Shown: piece after piece, positions 1 through 12,095 of the stretch | Numbering within the stretch: the first letter of the stretch is position 1 | Layout: each line of letters begins with the position of its first letter | Origin: Elymus sibiricus | Taxonomy: Eukaryota > Streptophyta > Magnoliopsida > Poales > Poaceae | Length of the DNA: 64,000 nucleotides | Reading direction: 5' to 3' | Assembly (NCBI GenBank): GCA_039707655.1 | Contig: CM077665.1 | Span: forward strand, 141,981,148-142,045,147 | Position numbers and translations under genes: made by a program | The notes under the pieces: generated by a model | The model's input: only the letters and a program-made list of their open reading frames with translations | What the model was told of the DNA's origin: nothing | The model's database searches: none

Positions 1-1002
1 GGGTTTATGGAAATGAATGCACAAGTAGTATTCCCGCTTAGTATAGGTGAAGGCTAGCAAGAGACTGGGAAACGACCAACTAGAGAGCGACAACAGTCAT
101 AAACATGCATTGAGATTAACCAACATTGAATGCAAGCATGAGTAGGATATAGATCACCTTGAACATAAATATCGTGGAGGCTATGTTGATTTTGTTTCAA
201 CTACATGCGTGAACATGTGCCAAGTCAAGCCACTTGAATCATTCAAAGGAGGATACCATCCTATCATACTACATCACAACCATTTTAAAATGCATGTTGG
301 CACTCAAGACAAACCATTATACACTCTTAGCTAATTAAGCATGGCATGAGTAACTATAATCTCTAATTGTCATTGCAAACATGTTTCATCCATAATGAGC
401 TGAATTCAGAATGATGAGCTAATCATATTTACAAAAACAAAATAGGTCGAGTTCATACCAGCTTTTCTCCATCTCAATGACTTCATCGTATATCGTCATT
501 ATTGCCTTTCACTTGCATGACCGAACGGTGTTTATAATAAGAGTGCACGTGTATTGGACTAAGCTGGAATCTGCGAACAATAACTCAAAGGAGAAGACAA
601 GGTAATATGGGCTCTCTATAAGAGAAACAATAATGCATATGTGAGCCACTCAACATTTTCATTGTGGTCTTCTCCTTGCGACCCAAAGAAAAAAAATTCA
701 AAGCAAGAAGGGGAAAAACTATTTACACGGGAAAGCTCCCAACAAGCAAAAGAAGAACGAGAAATCTTTTTGGGTTTTCTTTTAATGTGGCAACTAAACA
801 AACTGAAAGATAGAGCTAGACTAATTTTTTTCTCAAGTTTAATTAAGCACACAAGAAGAAAGCGGAAAGAAGAAAGAAAATACCATGGATGATACAGTGA
901 AAAAGTATAAGCACCGACTACTAAGGTGAGTGTGTAAACATGAATGTAATGTCGGTGAGAAATACGTACTCCCCCAAGCTTAGGCTTTTGGTCTAAGTTG
1001 GT
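1..1002 (-). other. E1 3' noncoding region, upstream copy
   Basis: AT-rich DNA between the 340-codon ORF and the polypurine tract of the minus-strand element, cut by the window edge. The same sequence is at 7117-8118, with relatives at 46930-47956 and, inverted, 56582-57600. Only short shadow ORFs are present and I see no coding signal. Confidence 0.8.
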
Positions 1003-2025
1003 CTAGGGCCATGGCTGGCCCGGATAATATCCAAAGTCATAGTTGGGGTTGTACTGGGCTGCGGCGACTACCGCTTGAACGGCTGCAGTGCTGAGGCGAG
1101 CGGCTTCCGCCTCTCTCTCGTACTCGTTTGCCTCCTCTCTGGTTATAAAGTGTCTCCGTTTTTCCTGAAAGTTAAAGAAGGCAGGAGCAGGAAGAGTAAT
1201 ATGGACAGCACGCTGTCTATCAAAAATTAATCGGTACAGGAAAGACTGTTCGCTCCTCTCAAGAAACTGGTAGTGCACCATAGCCTCATAATCAAGAAAA
1301 GCAGGTGGTAACTCAATATCATTCCTCCTTATGGGTACCCCAAGATAATTAGCTACACGAGTGGCATAAATCCCGCCAAAGAAATCTCCATCCTTAGCAT
1401 TTTTATGTAGCCTCCTAGCAATAATAGCCCCCAAGTTATATCGTCTATCACCCATGACCGCACTGTTTAGAATACTGAGATCAGGTACGCAAAGGTGGCT
1501 ATGATCATGTTTACCGTTAATGCATCTTCCAATAAAAAGAGCAAAATAGTGTATAGCAGGAAAGTGAATGCTCCCCAAGGTTGCCTGTGTAATGTTTCTA
1601 GTTTCTCCCACAGTGATGCTAGCAAGAAAATCACCATATTCAGTTTTGTGAGGATCACTATAGCTGCCCCATTGTGGAATTTTGCGTGCACGGTTAAAAT
1701 CTTCTAGGTATATAGTATAAGATTCATCATAAAGATTAAATAGAACAGAATGCGTATTACGCTTGGATGAAAATTCAAACCTCCGCACGAAGGAATCAGT
1801 GAGTTGATAATATTGCCTGCATTGGTCGGAAACGAAATCTTCAAGGCCAGCATTTCGTACGTACGCGTAAAATTCTTCCTTGAAACCGGCATGAACCATG
1901 AACTGATACGACGGCCATTCACAAGGCCGCACTAGAGCTTCCTTCGGTGGTTTAAGGCCGGGCTCACGTATCGCGAGTCTCGGGGTCTTATTGCTCGAGG
2001 AATCACCTTGGTATATTCTCCTCAA
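1003..2025 (-). CDS. 340-codon extra ORF of E1, upstream copy (start codon lost)
   Basis: An open frame of 340 codons in a non-autonomous LTR element, between gag-pro and the 3' noncoding region. The product has no signal peptide or obvious membrane segment. It shows an RPCEWPS block near residue 34, an aromatic-rich middle, a GRC motif, a glycine-rich FGGIYATR block and a C-terminal GQPWP. The overall pattern faintly recalls Athila ORF1 and plant mobile domain proteins; that is inference and the function is unknown. Where E3 has ATG, this copy has ATT, so the frame opens at TTG and the first in-frame AUG is about residue 44. The sister copy at 8119-9141 differs at only a few codons. Confidence 0.6.
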   Translation of the reverse strand: MRRIYQGDSSSNKTPRLAIREPGLKPPKEALVRPCEWPSYQFMVHAGFKEEFYAYVRNAGLEDFVSDQCRQYYQLTDSFVRRFEFSSKRNTHSVLFNLYDESYTIYLEDFNRARKIPQWGSYSDPHKTEYGDFLASITVGETRNITQATLGSIHFPAIHYFALFIGRCINGKHDHSHLCVPDLSILNSAVMGDRRYNLGAIIARRLHKNAKDGDFFGGIYATRVANYLGVPIRRNDIELPPAFLDYEAMVHYQFLERSEQSFLYRLIFDRQRAVHITLPAPAFFNFQEKRRHFITREEANEYEREAEAARLSTAAVQAVVAAAQYNPNYDFGYYPGQPWP

Positions 2026-2814
2026 AATCTTTCTTTCTCTGAAAAATTTCTGAAATTTTTAGTGACTCAAAATAAGGGTGAACAAAACTCAACAAAACTT
2101 ATAGCAACTACTCCCACAAGTGCCTAGAGGCTATATCATGCATCAAAATTACTTGGGACCATACAAGTTTGACATGCAAGCTCAAGAACAAGGTCACCAT
2201 AGCAGCAAAAATTTGCAATATATAAAACACTAGAACAAAAACTAATTGGACCATTGGAGGAGTCACATACCGAAGATCAATCCCCCAAAACAGTTTTGCA
2301 AATGGAGCTTTGCACAAGGAGATAAAAAATGGCAGCAAAATGAGCTAGAACACGAGTTTGAGCAATGGTGGGATTTTTTCTGGAGGAAGACGAAGTGGAT
2401 GGGTGCTGGAATAAGTGAGGGGGGCCTACGTCGAACCCACAAGACAGGGGGCGCGCCCAGGGGGTGGGCACGCCCTGCAGGCTTGTGGCCCACTGGTGCA
2501 ACCCCCTGATGTGTTCTCAGTGCCAGAAATTCTTAAATATTCCAGAAAAAATCATACTACATTTTCAGGGCATTTGGAGAACTTTTATTTTTAGGTCATT
2601 TTTTATTGCACAGATAAATCAGAAAACAGTAAAATAATAGCGTTTTTACTTAATTTAATCTAAACAACAGAAAGTAAAAGTTGGGTACAGAAGGTTGTGC
2701 CTCCTAAATTCATCCATCTCATGCTCATCAAAAAGAATCCGTCAATAAGGTTGATCAAGTCTTATTGACAAACTTTTTTTGAATGACACGAAACCGGAGA
2801 ATTTTCGAATAACA
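2026..2814 (-). other. Leader between gag-pro and the extra ORF, upstream copy
   Basis: Noncoding spacer with a GC-rich patch (about 2400-2510) resembling the untranslated leader inside this family's LTRs, followed in the minus direction by a candidate splice donor and acceptor just before the ORF. The equivalent plus-strand region at 54770-55556 is described in more detail. Confidence 0.5.
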
Positions 2815-4978
2815 CTAGGTTACCTCCGTGGGGATATGCATGTCCCCAACAATAAGTATATCATATTTCTTTTTGGCTGTAGGGAGAGGGAATTCAAAAT
2901 CTCCAATAATAATCATCGAATTTTTTTCAATGGAGTTGATACTATGAACTTGAGGTTGTTTCTTCGGAAAGTGCACCGTATGCTCATTACCATTAACATG
3001 AAAAGTAACATTGCCCTTGTTGCAATCAATAACAGCCCCTGCAGTGTTCAAAAAAGGTCTACCAAGGATGATCGGCATATTGTCGTCCTCGGGAATATTA
3101 AGAATAACAAAGTCCGTTAGGATAGTAACATTTGCAACTACGACAGGCACATCCTCGCAAATACCGATGGGTAAAGCAGTTGATTTATCAGCCATTTGCA
3201 AAGAGATTTCGGTAGGTGTTAACTTATTCAAATCAAGTCTACGATATAAAGAGAAAGGCATAACACTAACACCAGCTCCAAGATCACATAAAGCAGTTTT
3301 AACATAATTTCTTTTAATAGAGCATGGTATAGTAGGTACTCCGGGATCTCCTAGTTTCTTTGGCACTCCACCCTTAAAAGTATAATTAGCAAGCATGGTG
3401 GAAATCTCAGCTTCCGGTATCTTTCTTTTATTTGTCACAATATCTTTCATATACTTAGCATAAGGAGACATTTTCAGAATACCAGTCAAGCGCATACGCA
3501 AAAAGACAGGTGTAAGCATTTCAACAAAGCGCTCAAAATCCTCATCATCCTTTTTCTTGGATGGTTTAGGAGGAAAGGGCATGGGTTTCTGAACCCAAGG
3601 TTCTCTTTCCTTACCATGCTTACTAGCAACGAAGTCTCTTTTATCATATCTTTTATTCTTAGGTTGTGGGTTATCAAGATCAACAACAGGTTCAATCTCC
3701 ACATCATTATCATTACTAGGTTGAGCATCAACATGAACATCATCATTAATATTATCACTAGGCTCATGTTCATTACCAGATTGTGTCTCAGCATCAGAAA
3801 TAGAAATATCATTTGGGTTTTCATGCGTATCTATAACAGGTTCACTAGCAGCATGCAAAGTCCTATCATCATTCTTTTTCCTTTTATTACTAGGATGACT
3901 AGGTGCATCAGTATTAACTCTCTGAGAATCTTGCTCAATTCCCTTAGGATGGCCCTCAGGATACAAAGGTTCCTGATTCATTTTACCACCTCTAGTCACA
4001 AATCTAACAGAATGATCATTGTTCTTACCATTCATCTCATTAAGCAAATCATTTTATGCCTTAAGTACTTGTTCTACTTGAGTAGTTACCATGGAAGCAT
4101 GTTTAGTAATAATCTTAAGATCATTGATAGTTCTACTCATATAATCACCTAAGCGATCAAGCATGTAAGCATTATGTTTCAATTGTCTACTAACATAAGC
4201 ATTGAAATTTTCTTGCTTAACAATAAAGTTATCAAACTCATCCAAGCATTGGCTAGCAGACTTATTATAAGGAATATCACCTTCATCAAATCTACGGAGA
4301 GAATTTACCTCTACTACCTGTGTCGGGTTATCAAGACCATGTATTACTTCAATAGGTGGTAGATTCTTAACATCTTCAGCCTTAATACCTTTTTATTTCA
4401 TAGATTTCTTTGCCTCTTGCATATCTTCAAGACTGAGAAATAGAATACCTCTTTTCTTTGGAGTTGGCTTTGGAGGTGGTTCGGGAATAGTCCAATCATT
4501 ATCATTGCTCAATATATTATTCAATAGTAGTTCAGCTTGTTCAATAGTTCATTCCCTTAAAAAACAACCAGCACAACTATCTAGGTGGTCCCTAGAAGCA
4601 TCGGTTAGTCCATTACAAAAGATATCAAGTATTTCGTTTTTCTTGAGAGGATGATCAGGCAAAGCATTAAGTAATTGGAGAAGCCTCCCCCAAGCTTGTG
4701 GGAGACTCTCTTCTTCAATTTGCACAAAGTTAAATATTTCCTGCAAGGCAGCTTGTTTCTTATGGGCAGGAAAATGTTTTTCAGAGAAGTAATATATCAT
4801 ATCCTGGGGGCTACGCACACAACCAGGAGCAAGAGAATTAAACCATATCTTAGCATCACCCTTTAATGAGAAAGGAAACAACTTAAGAATATAGTAATAA
4901 CGAATTTTTTCCTCATGAGTAAATAGGGTGGCTATATCATTCAATTTAGTAAGATGTGCCATTACAGTTTCAGATTCA
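2815..4978 (-). pseudogene. E1 gag-protease, C-terminal two thirds, upstream copy
   Basis: Minus-strand gag-pro of the E1 element. In order it has the gag domain (4549-4962), a charged linker and an aspartic protease domain (about 2900-3350) with a DLGAG active-site block and an ILGRPFL block. The family usually has D-T/S-G; the leucine form is known in Athila-type elements. Stops interrupt it: TGA where E3 has CGA, TAA where E3 has CAA near 4054, and an extra TAA at 4393-4395 that the sister copy reads as GAA. The N-terminal part is missing because the frame runs into the CACTA-1 end at 4979. There is no reverse transcriptase or integrase downstream. Confidence 0.85.
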
Positions 4979-5250
4979 CACTAGTACAAAACAGGGCATC
5001 GGTCCACCCCTGAGAAGCCCATTAGTCCCAGTTCACTCACGAACCGGGACCCATGGGGGCATCGGTCCCGGTTCGTGAGGCCAGGGCGCCGGCCGGGCCT
5101 CGTGGGCCATTGGTCCCGGTTCGTCGGACCCCTTTTGTCCCGGTTCTAGACACGAACCGGGACCAATGCGCCTCGCTCCTGGCCCACAACCATTGGTCCC
5201 GGTTTGTGGCTGGAACCGGGACTAAAGGTGACCCCTTTTGCCCCGGTTCC
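4979..5250. mobile_element. Duplicated 272-bp left end of CACTA-1
   Basis: Begins with the CACTA terminus inside gag after the TCA target site and carries subterminal GGTCCCGGTT motifs. It is the same as 12096-12367 apart from a couple of substitutions. It ends abruptly at an LTR sequence, so it was copied with the 7.1-kb duplication and did not insert separately. It has no right end and cannot move alone. Confidence 0.9.
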
Positions 5251-6081
5251 TCAAACTACGGTAATCACCGGAAAGAATCCCAGTTATTGTCACCCTGGGG
5301 GATGCGGATCATAACTTGTAATAGGTGTCTACAACTTGCAAGATAGGATCAAGAACACATATATATTCATGAAAACATAATAGGTTCAGATCTGAAATCA
5401 TGGCACTCGGGCCCTAGTGACAAGCATTAAGCATAGCAAGGTCATAGCAACATCAATCTCAGAACATAGTGGATACTTGGGATCAAACCCTAACAAAACT
5501 AACTCGATTACATGATAAATCTCATCCAACCCATCACCGTCTAGCAAGCCTACGATGGCATTACTCACGAACGGCGGAGAGCATCATGAAATTGGTGATG
5601 AAGGATGGTTGTTGATGACGACGGCGTCGATTTCCCTTCTCCGGAGCCCAAAACAGACTCCAGATCTGCCCTCCTGAGGAAGAACAGGAGGTGGCGGCGG
5701 CTCCGTATCGTAAAATGCGATGAACTCTTCTCTCTGATTTTTTTCTCCCCGAATAGGAATATATAGAGTTGGAATTGAGGTCGGAGGAGCTCCAGGGGGC
5801 CCACAAGCCTGCAGGGCGTGCCCTGGGGGGGCCCTGGCTTGTGGCCAACGGGTGGGCCCCCTCCAGTTGATTCTTTCGCCAGTATTTTTTATTAATTCCA
5901 AAAATATTCTCCGTAAATTTTCAGGTCAATCCGAGAACTTTTATTTCTGCACAAAAATAACATCAAGGCAATTCTGCTAAAAACAGCGTCAGTCCGGGTT
6001 AGTTCCATTCAAATCATGCAAATTAGAGTCCAAAACAAGGGCAAAAGAGTTTGGAAAAGTAGATACGATGGAGACGTATCA
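5251..6081 (-). repeat. E1 3' LTR, truncated
   Basis: Matches about 29761-30596 and ends, in plus orientation, with the GTATCA that is the LTR's 5' terminus. The U5-side end is missing because the duplication breakpoint falls inside it. The LTR TATA box is visible in antisense near 5757-5765. The adjoining polypurine tract at 6082-6095 carries substitutions compared with E2 and E4. Confidence 0.85.
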
Positions 6082-8118
6082 ACTCCCCTAGGCTTAACCC
6101 ATTGCTTGTCCTCAAGCAATTCAGTTGACAAACTGAAAGTGACAAAGAAAAACTTTTACAAACTCTGTTTAATCTCGTTGTTGTAAATATGCCTAACTGA
6201 TGTTCAGGTTTTCAGCAAAGATTATAGACTAACCACACTCACAATAACATTTAGGTCTCACATTTACTCATATCAAAGGCATAATCAACTAGTGAGCAAT
6301 AATAATAAATCTCGGATGACAACAACTTTATCAAAACAATCATGATACAATATGATATAATGGTATCTCGCTAGCCCTTTCTGAGACCGCAAAACATAAA
6401 TGCAGAGCACCTATGAAGAACAAGGACTGACTAAACATTGCAATTCATGGTAAAAGAGATCCAGTCACACTCATACTCAATATCAATTAATAACAAAGCA
6501 TACAAATGACGGTGGTGCTCTCTAACTGGTGCTTTTTATAAGAGGAGGATGACTCAACAGTTAAGTAAAATAGATAGGCCCTTCGCAGAGGGAAGCATTG
6601 ATTTGCAGAGGTGCCAGAGCTCGAGCTTTTAAAACAGGGATGAATAATAGTTTTTGAGCGGTATGATTTCATTGTCAACATAATAACCAAGAGATCTCGG
6701 TATCTTCCATGCTAGATACATTATAGGCGGTTCCCAAACAGAATGGCAAAGTTTTTACTCCCCCTCCACCAAACAATCACACTCCACGGCGAGCCGAATC
6801 CACGGGTACCGTCCATACAAACAACAATCCTGGGGGAGTTTTGTTTCATTATATTTTGATTTGATTTTCAAGCATGGAACTGGGCATCCCGATTACCAGC
6901 CACTTTCTCGCGAATGATAGTGAATCAACACATATCGTGAGAATAACCCACCTAGCATGGAAGATACTGACAGCCCCTAGTCACTACATGAGCGATTCGG
7001 GCATACAAAACAGAATATTATTTGAAGGTTTAGAGTTTGGCACATGCAAATTTACTTGGAACGGCAGGTAAATACCGTATATAGGTAGGTATGGTGGACT
7101 CATATGGAACAACTTTGGGTTTATGGAAATGAATGCACAAGTAGTATTCCCGCTTAGTATAGGTGAAGGCTAGCAAGAGACTGGGAAACGACCAACTAGA
7201 GAGCGACAACAGTCATAAACATGCATTGAGATTAACCAACATTGAATGCAAGCATGAGTAGGATATAGATCACCATGAACATAAATATCGTGGAGGCTAT
7301 GTTGATTTTGTTTCAACTACATGCGTGAACATGTGCCAAGTCAAGCCACTTGAATCATTCAAAGGAGGATACCATCCTATCATACTACATCACAACCATT
7401 TTAAAATGCATGTTGGCACTCAAGACAAACCATTATACACTCTTAGCTAATTAAGCATGGCATGAGTAACTATAATCTCTAATTGTCATTGCAAACATGT
7501 TTCATCCATAATGAGCTGAATTCAGAATGATGAGCTAATCATATTTACAAAAACAAAATAGGTCGAGTTCATACCAGCTTTTCTCCATCTCAATGACTTC
7601 ATCATATATCGTCATTATTGCCTTTCACTTGCATGACCGAACGGTGTTTATAATAAGAGTGCACGTGTATTGGACTAAGCTGGAATCTGCGAACAATAAC
7701 TCAAAGGAGAAGACAAGGTAATATGGGCTCTCTATAAGAGAAACAATAATGCATATGTGAGCCACTCAACATTTTCATTGTGGTCTTCTCCTTGCGACCC
7801 AAAGAAAAAAAATTCAAAGCAAGAAGGGGAAAAACTATTTACACGGGAAAGCTCCCAACAAGCAAAAGAAGAACGAGAAATCTTTTTGGGTTTTCTTTTA
7901 ATGTGGCAACTAAACAAACTGAAAGATAGAGCTAGACTAATTTTTTTCTCAAGTTTAATTAAGCACACAAGAAGAAAGCGGAAAGAAGAAAGAAAATACC
8001 ATGGATGATACAGTGAAAAAGTATAAGCACCGACTACTAAGGTGAGTGTGTAAACATGAATGTAATGTCGGTGAGAAATACGTACTCCCCCAAGCTTAGG
8101 CTTTTGGTCTAAGTTGGT
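6082..8118 (-). other. E1 3' noncoding region
   Basis: About 2 kb between the extra ORF and the polypurine tract. It has no convincing ORF but aligns well with 45930-47956 (E2) and, inverted, 56582-58630 (E3). Conservation of such a long noncoding block suggests a cis role such as RNA packaging or priming; that is inference. Confidence 0.7.
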
Positions 8119-9141
8119 CTAGGGCCATGGCTGGCCCGGATAATATCCAAAGTCATAGTTGGGGTTGTACTGGGCTGCGGCGACTACCGCCTGAACGGCT
8201 GCAGTGCTGAGGCGAGCGGCTTCCGCCTCTCTCTCGTACTCGTTTGCCTCCTCTCTGGTTATAAAGTGTCTCCGTTTTTCCTGAAAGTTAAAGAAGGCAG
8301 GAGCAGGAAGAGTAATATGGACAGCACGCTGTCTATCAAAAATTAATCGGTACAGGAAAGACTGTTCGCTCCTCTCAAGAAACTGGTAGTGCACCATAGC
8401 CTCATAATCAAGAAAAGCAGGTGGTAACTCAATATCATTCCTCCTTATGGGTACCCCAAGATAATTAGCTACACGAGTGGCATAAATCCCGCCAAAGAAA
8501 TCTCCATCCTTAGCATTTTTATGTAGCCTCCTAGCAATAATAGCCCCCAAGTTATATCGTCTATCACCCATGACCGCACTGTTTAGAATACTGAGATCAG
8601 GTACGCAAAGGTGGCTATGATCATGTTTACCGTTAATGCATCTTCCAATAAAAAGAGCAAAATAGTGTATAGCAGGAAAGTGAATGCTCCCCAAGGTTGC
8701 CTGTGTAATGTTTCTAGTTTCTCCCACAGTGATGCTAGCAAGAAAATCACCATATTCAGTTTTGTGAGGATCACTATAGCTGCCCCATTGTGGAATTTTG
8801 CGTGCACGGTTAAAATCTTCTAGGTATATAGTATAAGATTCATCATAAAGATTAAATAGAACAGAATGCGTATTACGCTTGGATGAAAATTCAAACCTCC
8901 GCACGAAGGAATCAGTGAGTTGATAATATTGCCTGCATTGGTCGGAAACGAAATCTTCAAGGCCAGCATTTCGTACGTACGCGTAAAATTCTTCCTTGAA
9001 ACCGGCATGAACCATGAACTGATACGATGGCCATTCACAAGGCCGCACTTGAGCTTCCTTCGGTGGTTTAAGGCCGGGCTCACGTATCGCGAGTCTCGGG
9101 GTCTTATTGCTCGAGGAATCACCTTGGTATATTCTCCTCAA
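8119..9141 (-). CDS. 340-codon extra ORF of E1, downstream copy (start codon lost)
   Basis: A 340-codon frame without internal stops, near-identical to 1003-2025. It lies between the leader (9142-9931) and the 3' noncoding region. The E3 start codon is ATT here, as in the other E1 copy, so the mutation predates the duplication. The frame has stayed open although gag in the same element carries two nonsense changes. I see no catalytic motif, zinc finger or membrane helix; cysteines are few. Function is unknown. A role resembling the extra ORFs of Athila-type elements is possible but unproven. Confidence 0.6.
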   Translation of the reverse strand: MRRIYQGDSSSNKTPRLAIREPGLKPPKEAQVRPCEWPSYQFMVHAGFKEEFYAYVRNAGLEDFVSDQCRQYYQLTDSFVRRFEFSSKRNTHSVLFNLYDESYTIYLEDFNRARKIPQWGSYSDPHKTEYGDFLASITVGETRNITQATLGSIHFPAIHYFALFIGRCINGKHDHSHLCVPDLSILNSAVMGDRRYNLGAIIARRLHKNAKDGDFFGGIYATRVANYLGVPIRRNDIELPPAFLDYEAMVHYQFLERSEQSFLYRLIFDRQRAVHITLPAPAFFNFQEKRRHFITREEANEYEREAEAARLSTAAVQAVVAAAQYNPNYDFGYYPGQPWP

Positions 9142-9931
9142 AATCTTTCTTTCTCTGAAAAATTTCTGAAATTTTTAGTGACTCAAAATAAGGGTGAACA
9201 AAACTCAACAAAACTTATAGCAACTACTCCCACAAGTGCCTAGAGGCTATATCATGCATCAAAATTACTTGGGACCATACAAGTTTGACATGCAAGCTCA
9301 AGAACAAGGTCACCATAGCAGCAAAAATTTGCAATATATAAAACACTAGAACAAAAACTAATTGGACCATTGGAGGAGTCACATACCGAAGATCAATCCC
9401 CCAAAACAGTTTTGCAAATGGAGCTTTGCACAAGGAGATAAAAAATGGCAGCAAAATGAGCTAGAACACGAGTTTGAGCAATGGTGGGATTTTTTCTGGA
9501 GGAAGACGAAGTGGATGAGTGCTGGAATAAGTGAGGGGGGCCTACGTCGAACCCACAAGACAGGGGGGCGCGCCCAGGGGGTGGGCACGCCCTGCAGGCT
9601 TGTGGCCCACTGGTGCAACCCCCTGATGTGTTCTCAGTGCCAGAAATTCTTAAATATTCCAGAAAAAATCATACTACATTTTCAGGGCATTTGGAGAACT
9701 TTTATTTTTAGGTCATTTTTTATTGCACAGATAAATCAGAAAACAGAAAAATAATAGCGTTTTTACTTAATTTAATCTAAACAACAGAAAGTAAAAGTTG
9801 GGTACAGAAGGTTGTGCCTCCTAAATTCATCCATCTCATGCTCATCAAAAAGAATCCGTCAATAAGGTTGATCAAGTCTTATTGACAAACTTTTTTTGAA
9901 TGACACGAAACCGGAGAATTTTTGAATAACA
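9142..9931 (-). other. Leader between gag-pro and the extra ORF, downstream copy
   Basis: Noncoding, with a GC-rich patch near 9530-9625 and the same layout as 54770-55556. No independent gene is seen. Confidence 0.5.
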
Positions 9932-12095
9932 CTAGGTTACCTCCGTGGGGATATGCATGTCCCCAACAATAAGTATATCATATTTCTTTTTGGCTGTAGG
10001 GAGAGGGAATTCAAAATCTCCAATAATAATCATCGAATTTTTTTCAATGGAGTTGATACTATGAACTTGAGGTTGTTTCTTCGGAAAGTGCACCGTATGC
10101 TCATTACCATTAACATGAAAAGTAACATTGCCCTTGTTGCAATCAATAACAGCCCCTGCAGTGTTCAAAAAAGGTCTACCAAGGATGATCGGCATACTGT
10201 CGTCCTCGGGAATATCAAGAATAACAAAGTCCGTTAGGATAGTAACATTTGCAACTACGACAGGCACATCCTCGCAAATACCGATGGGTAAAGCAGTTGA
10301 TTTATCAGCCATTTGCAAAGAGATTTCGGTAGGTGTTAACTTATTCAAATCAAGTCTACGATATAAAGAGAAAGGCATAACACTAACACCAGCTCCAAGA
10401 TCACATAAAGCAGTTTTAACATAATTTCTTTTAATAGAGCATGGTATAGTAGGTACTCCGGGATCTCCTAGTTTCTTTGGCACTCCACCCTTAAAAGTAT
10501 AATTAGCAAGCATGGTGGAAATCTCAGCTTCCGGTATCTTTCTTTTATTTGTCACAATATCTTTCATATACTTAGCATAAGGAGACATTTTCAGAATACC
10601 AGTCAAGCGCATACGCAAAAAGACAGGTGTAAGCATTTCAACAAAGCGCTCAAAATCCTCATCATCCTTTTTCTTGGATGGTTTAGGAGGAAAGGGCATG
10701 GGTTTCTGAACCCAAGGTTCTCTTTCCTTACCATGCTTACTAGCAACGAAGTCTCTTTTATCATATCTTTTATTCTTAGGTTGTGGGTTATCAAGATCAA
10801 CAACAGGTTCAATCTCCACATCATTATCATTACTAGGTTGAGCATCAACATGAACATCATCATTAATATTATCACTAGGCTCATGTTCATTACCAGATTG
10901 TGTCTCAGCATCAGAAATAGAAATATCATTTGGGTTTTCATGCGTATCTATAACAGGTTCACTAGCAGCATGCAAAGTCCTATCATCATTCTTTTTCCTT
11001 TTATTACTAGGATGACTAGGTGCATCAGTATTAACTCTCTGAGAATCTTGCTCAATTCCCTTAGGATGGCCCTCAGGATACAAAGGTTCCTGATTCATTT
11101 TACCACCTCTAGTCACAAATCTAACAGAATGATCATTGTTCTTACCATTCATCTCATTAAGCAAATCATTTTATGCCTTAAGTACTTGTTCTACTTGAGT
11201 AGTTACCATGGAAGCATGTTTAGTAATAAGCTTAAGATCATTGATAGTTCTACTCATATAATCACCTAAGCGATCAAGCATGTAAGCATTATGTTTCAAT
11301 TGTCTACTAACATAAGCATTGAAATTTTCTTGCTTAACAATAAAGTTATCAAACTCATCCAAGCATTGGCTAGCAGACTTATTATAAGGAATATCACCTT
11401 CATCAAATCTACGGAGAGAATTTACCTCTACTACCTGTGTCGGGTTATCAAGACCATGTATTACTTCAATAGGTGGTAGATTCTTAACATCTTCAGCCTT
11501 AATACCTTTTTCTTTCATAGATTTCTTTGCCTCTTGCATATCTTCAAGACTGAGAAATAGAATACCTCTTTTCTTTGGAGTTGGCTTTGGAGGTGGTTCG
11601 GGAATAGTCCAATCATTATCATTGCTCAATATATTATTCAATAGTAGTTCAGCTTGTTCAATAGTTCATTCCCTTAAAAAACAACCAGCACAACTATCTA
11701 GGTGGTCCCTAGAAGCATCGGTTAGTCCATTACAAAAGATATCAAGTATTTCGTTTTTCTTGAGAGGATGATCAGGCAAAGCATTAAGTAATTGGAGAAG
11801 CCTCTCCCAAGCTTGTGGGAGACTCTCTTCTTCAATTTGCACAAAGTTAAATATTTCCTGCAAGGCAGCTTGTTTCTTATGGGCAGGAAAATGTTTTTCA
11901 GAGAAGTAATATATCATATCCTGGGGGCTACGCACACAACCAGGAGCAAGAGAATTAAACCATATCTTAGCATCACCCTTTAATGAGAAAGGAAACAACT
12001 TAAGAATATAGTAATAACGAATTTTTTCCTCATGAGTAAATAGGGTGGCTATATCATTCAATTTAGTAAGATGTGCCATTACAGTTTCAGATTCA
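9932..12095 (-). pseudogene. E1 gag-protease, C-terminal two thirds, downstream copy
   Basis: Continues the gag interrupted by CACTA-1. It holds the gag capsid-type domain (11666-12079), a lysine- and aspartate-rich linker, and the protease domain with DLGAG and ILGRPFL. Stops are TGA at 11666-11668 (CGA in E3) and TAA at 11171-11173 (CAA in E3). Both are C-to-T changes, the first at a CpG, as expected for methylated silent DNA. The protease frame ends at 9932 and no polymerase follows. The product would have built particles for a non-autonomous element; it is dead here. Confidence 0.85.

Larger units (their letters stand above)
1..5250. repeat. Tandem duplication, tail of the upstream unit
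   Basis: This stretch repeats 7117-12367 in the same order and orientation at an offset of 7116 bp, becoming 7117 bp after a 1-bp indel near 2446. By eye I found about 16 substitutions and one indel, so the copies are roughly 99.7% identical. It contains the E1 3' noncoding region, the 340-codon ORF, the leader, the C-terminal half of gag-pro and the first 272 bp of CACTA-1. At 5250 it joins the middle of an E1 LTR. The start of this unit lies left of the window, so more than two copies are possible. Confidence 0.95.

Noticed and set aside
616..892. Short ORFs on both strands in the E1 3' noncoding region, repeated at 7732-8008
   Set aside because: They overlap in opposite directions, have low-complexity Lys/Ser content and no homologue pattern; E2 and E3 do not keep the frames.
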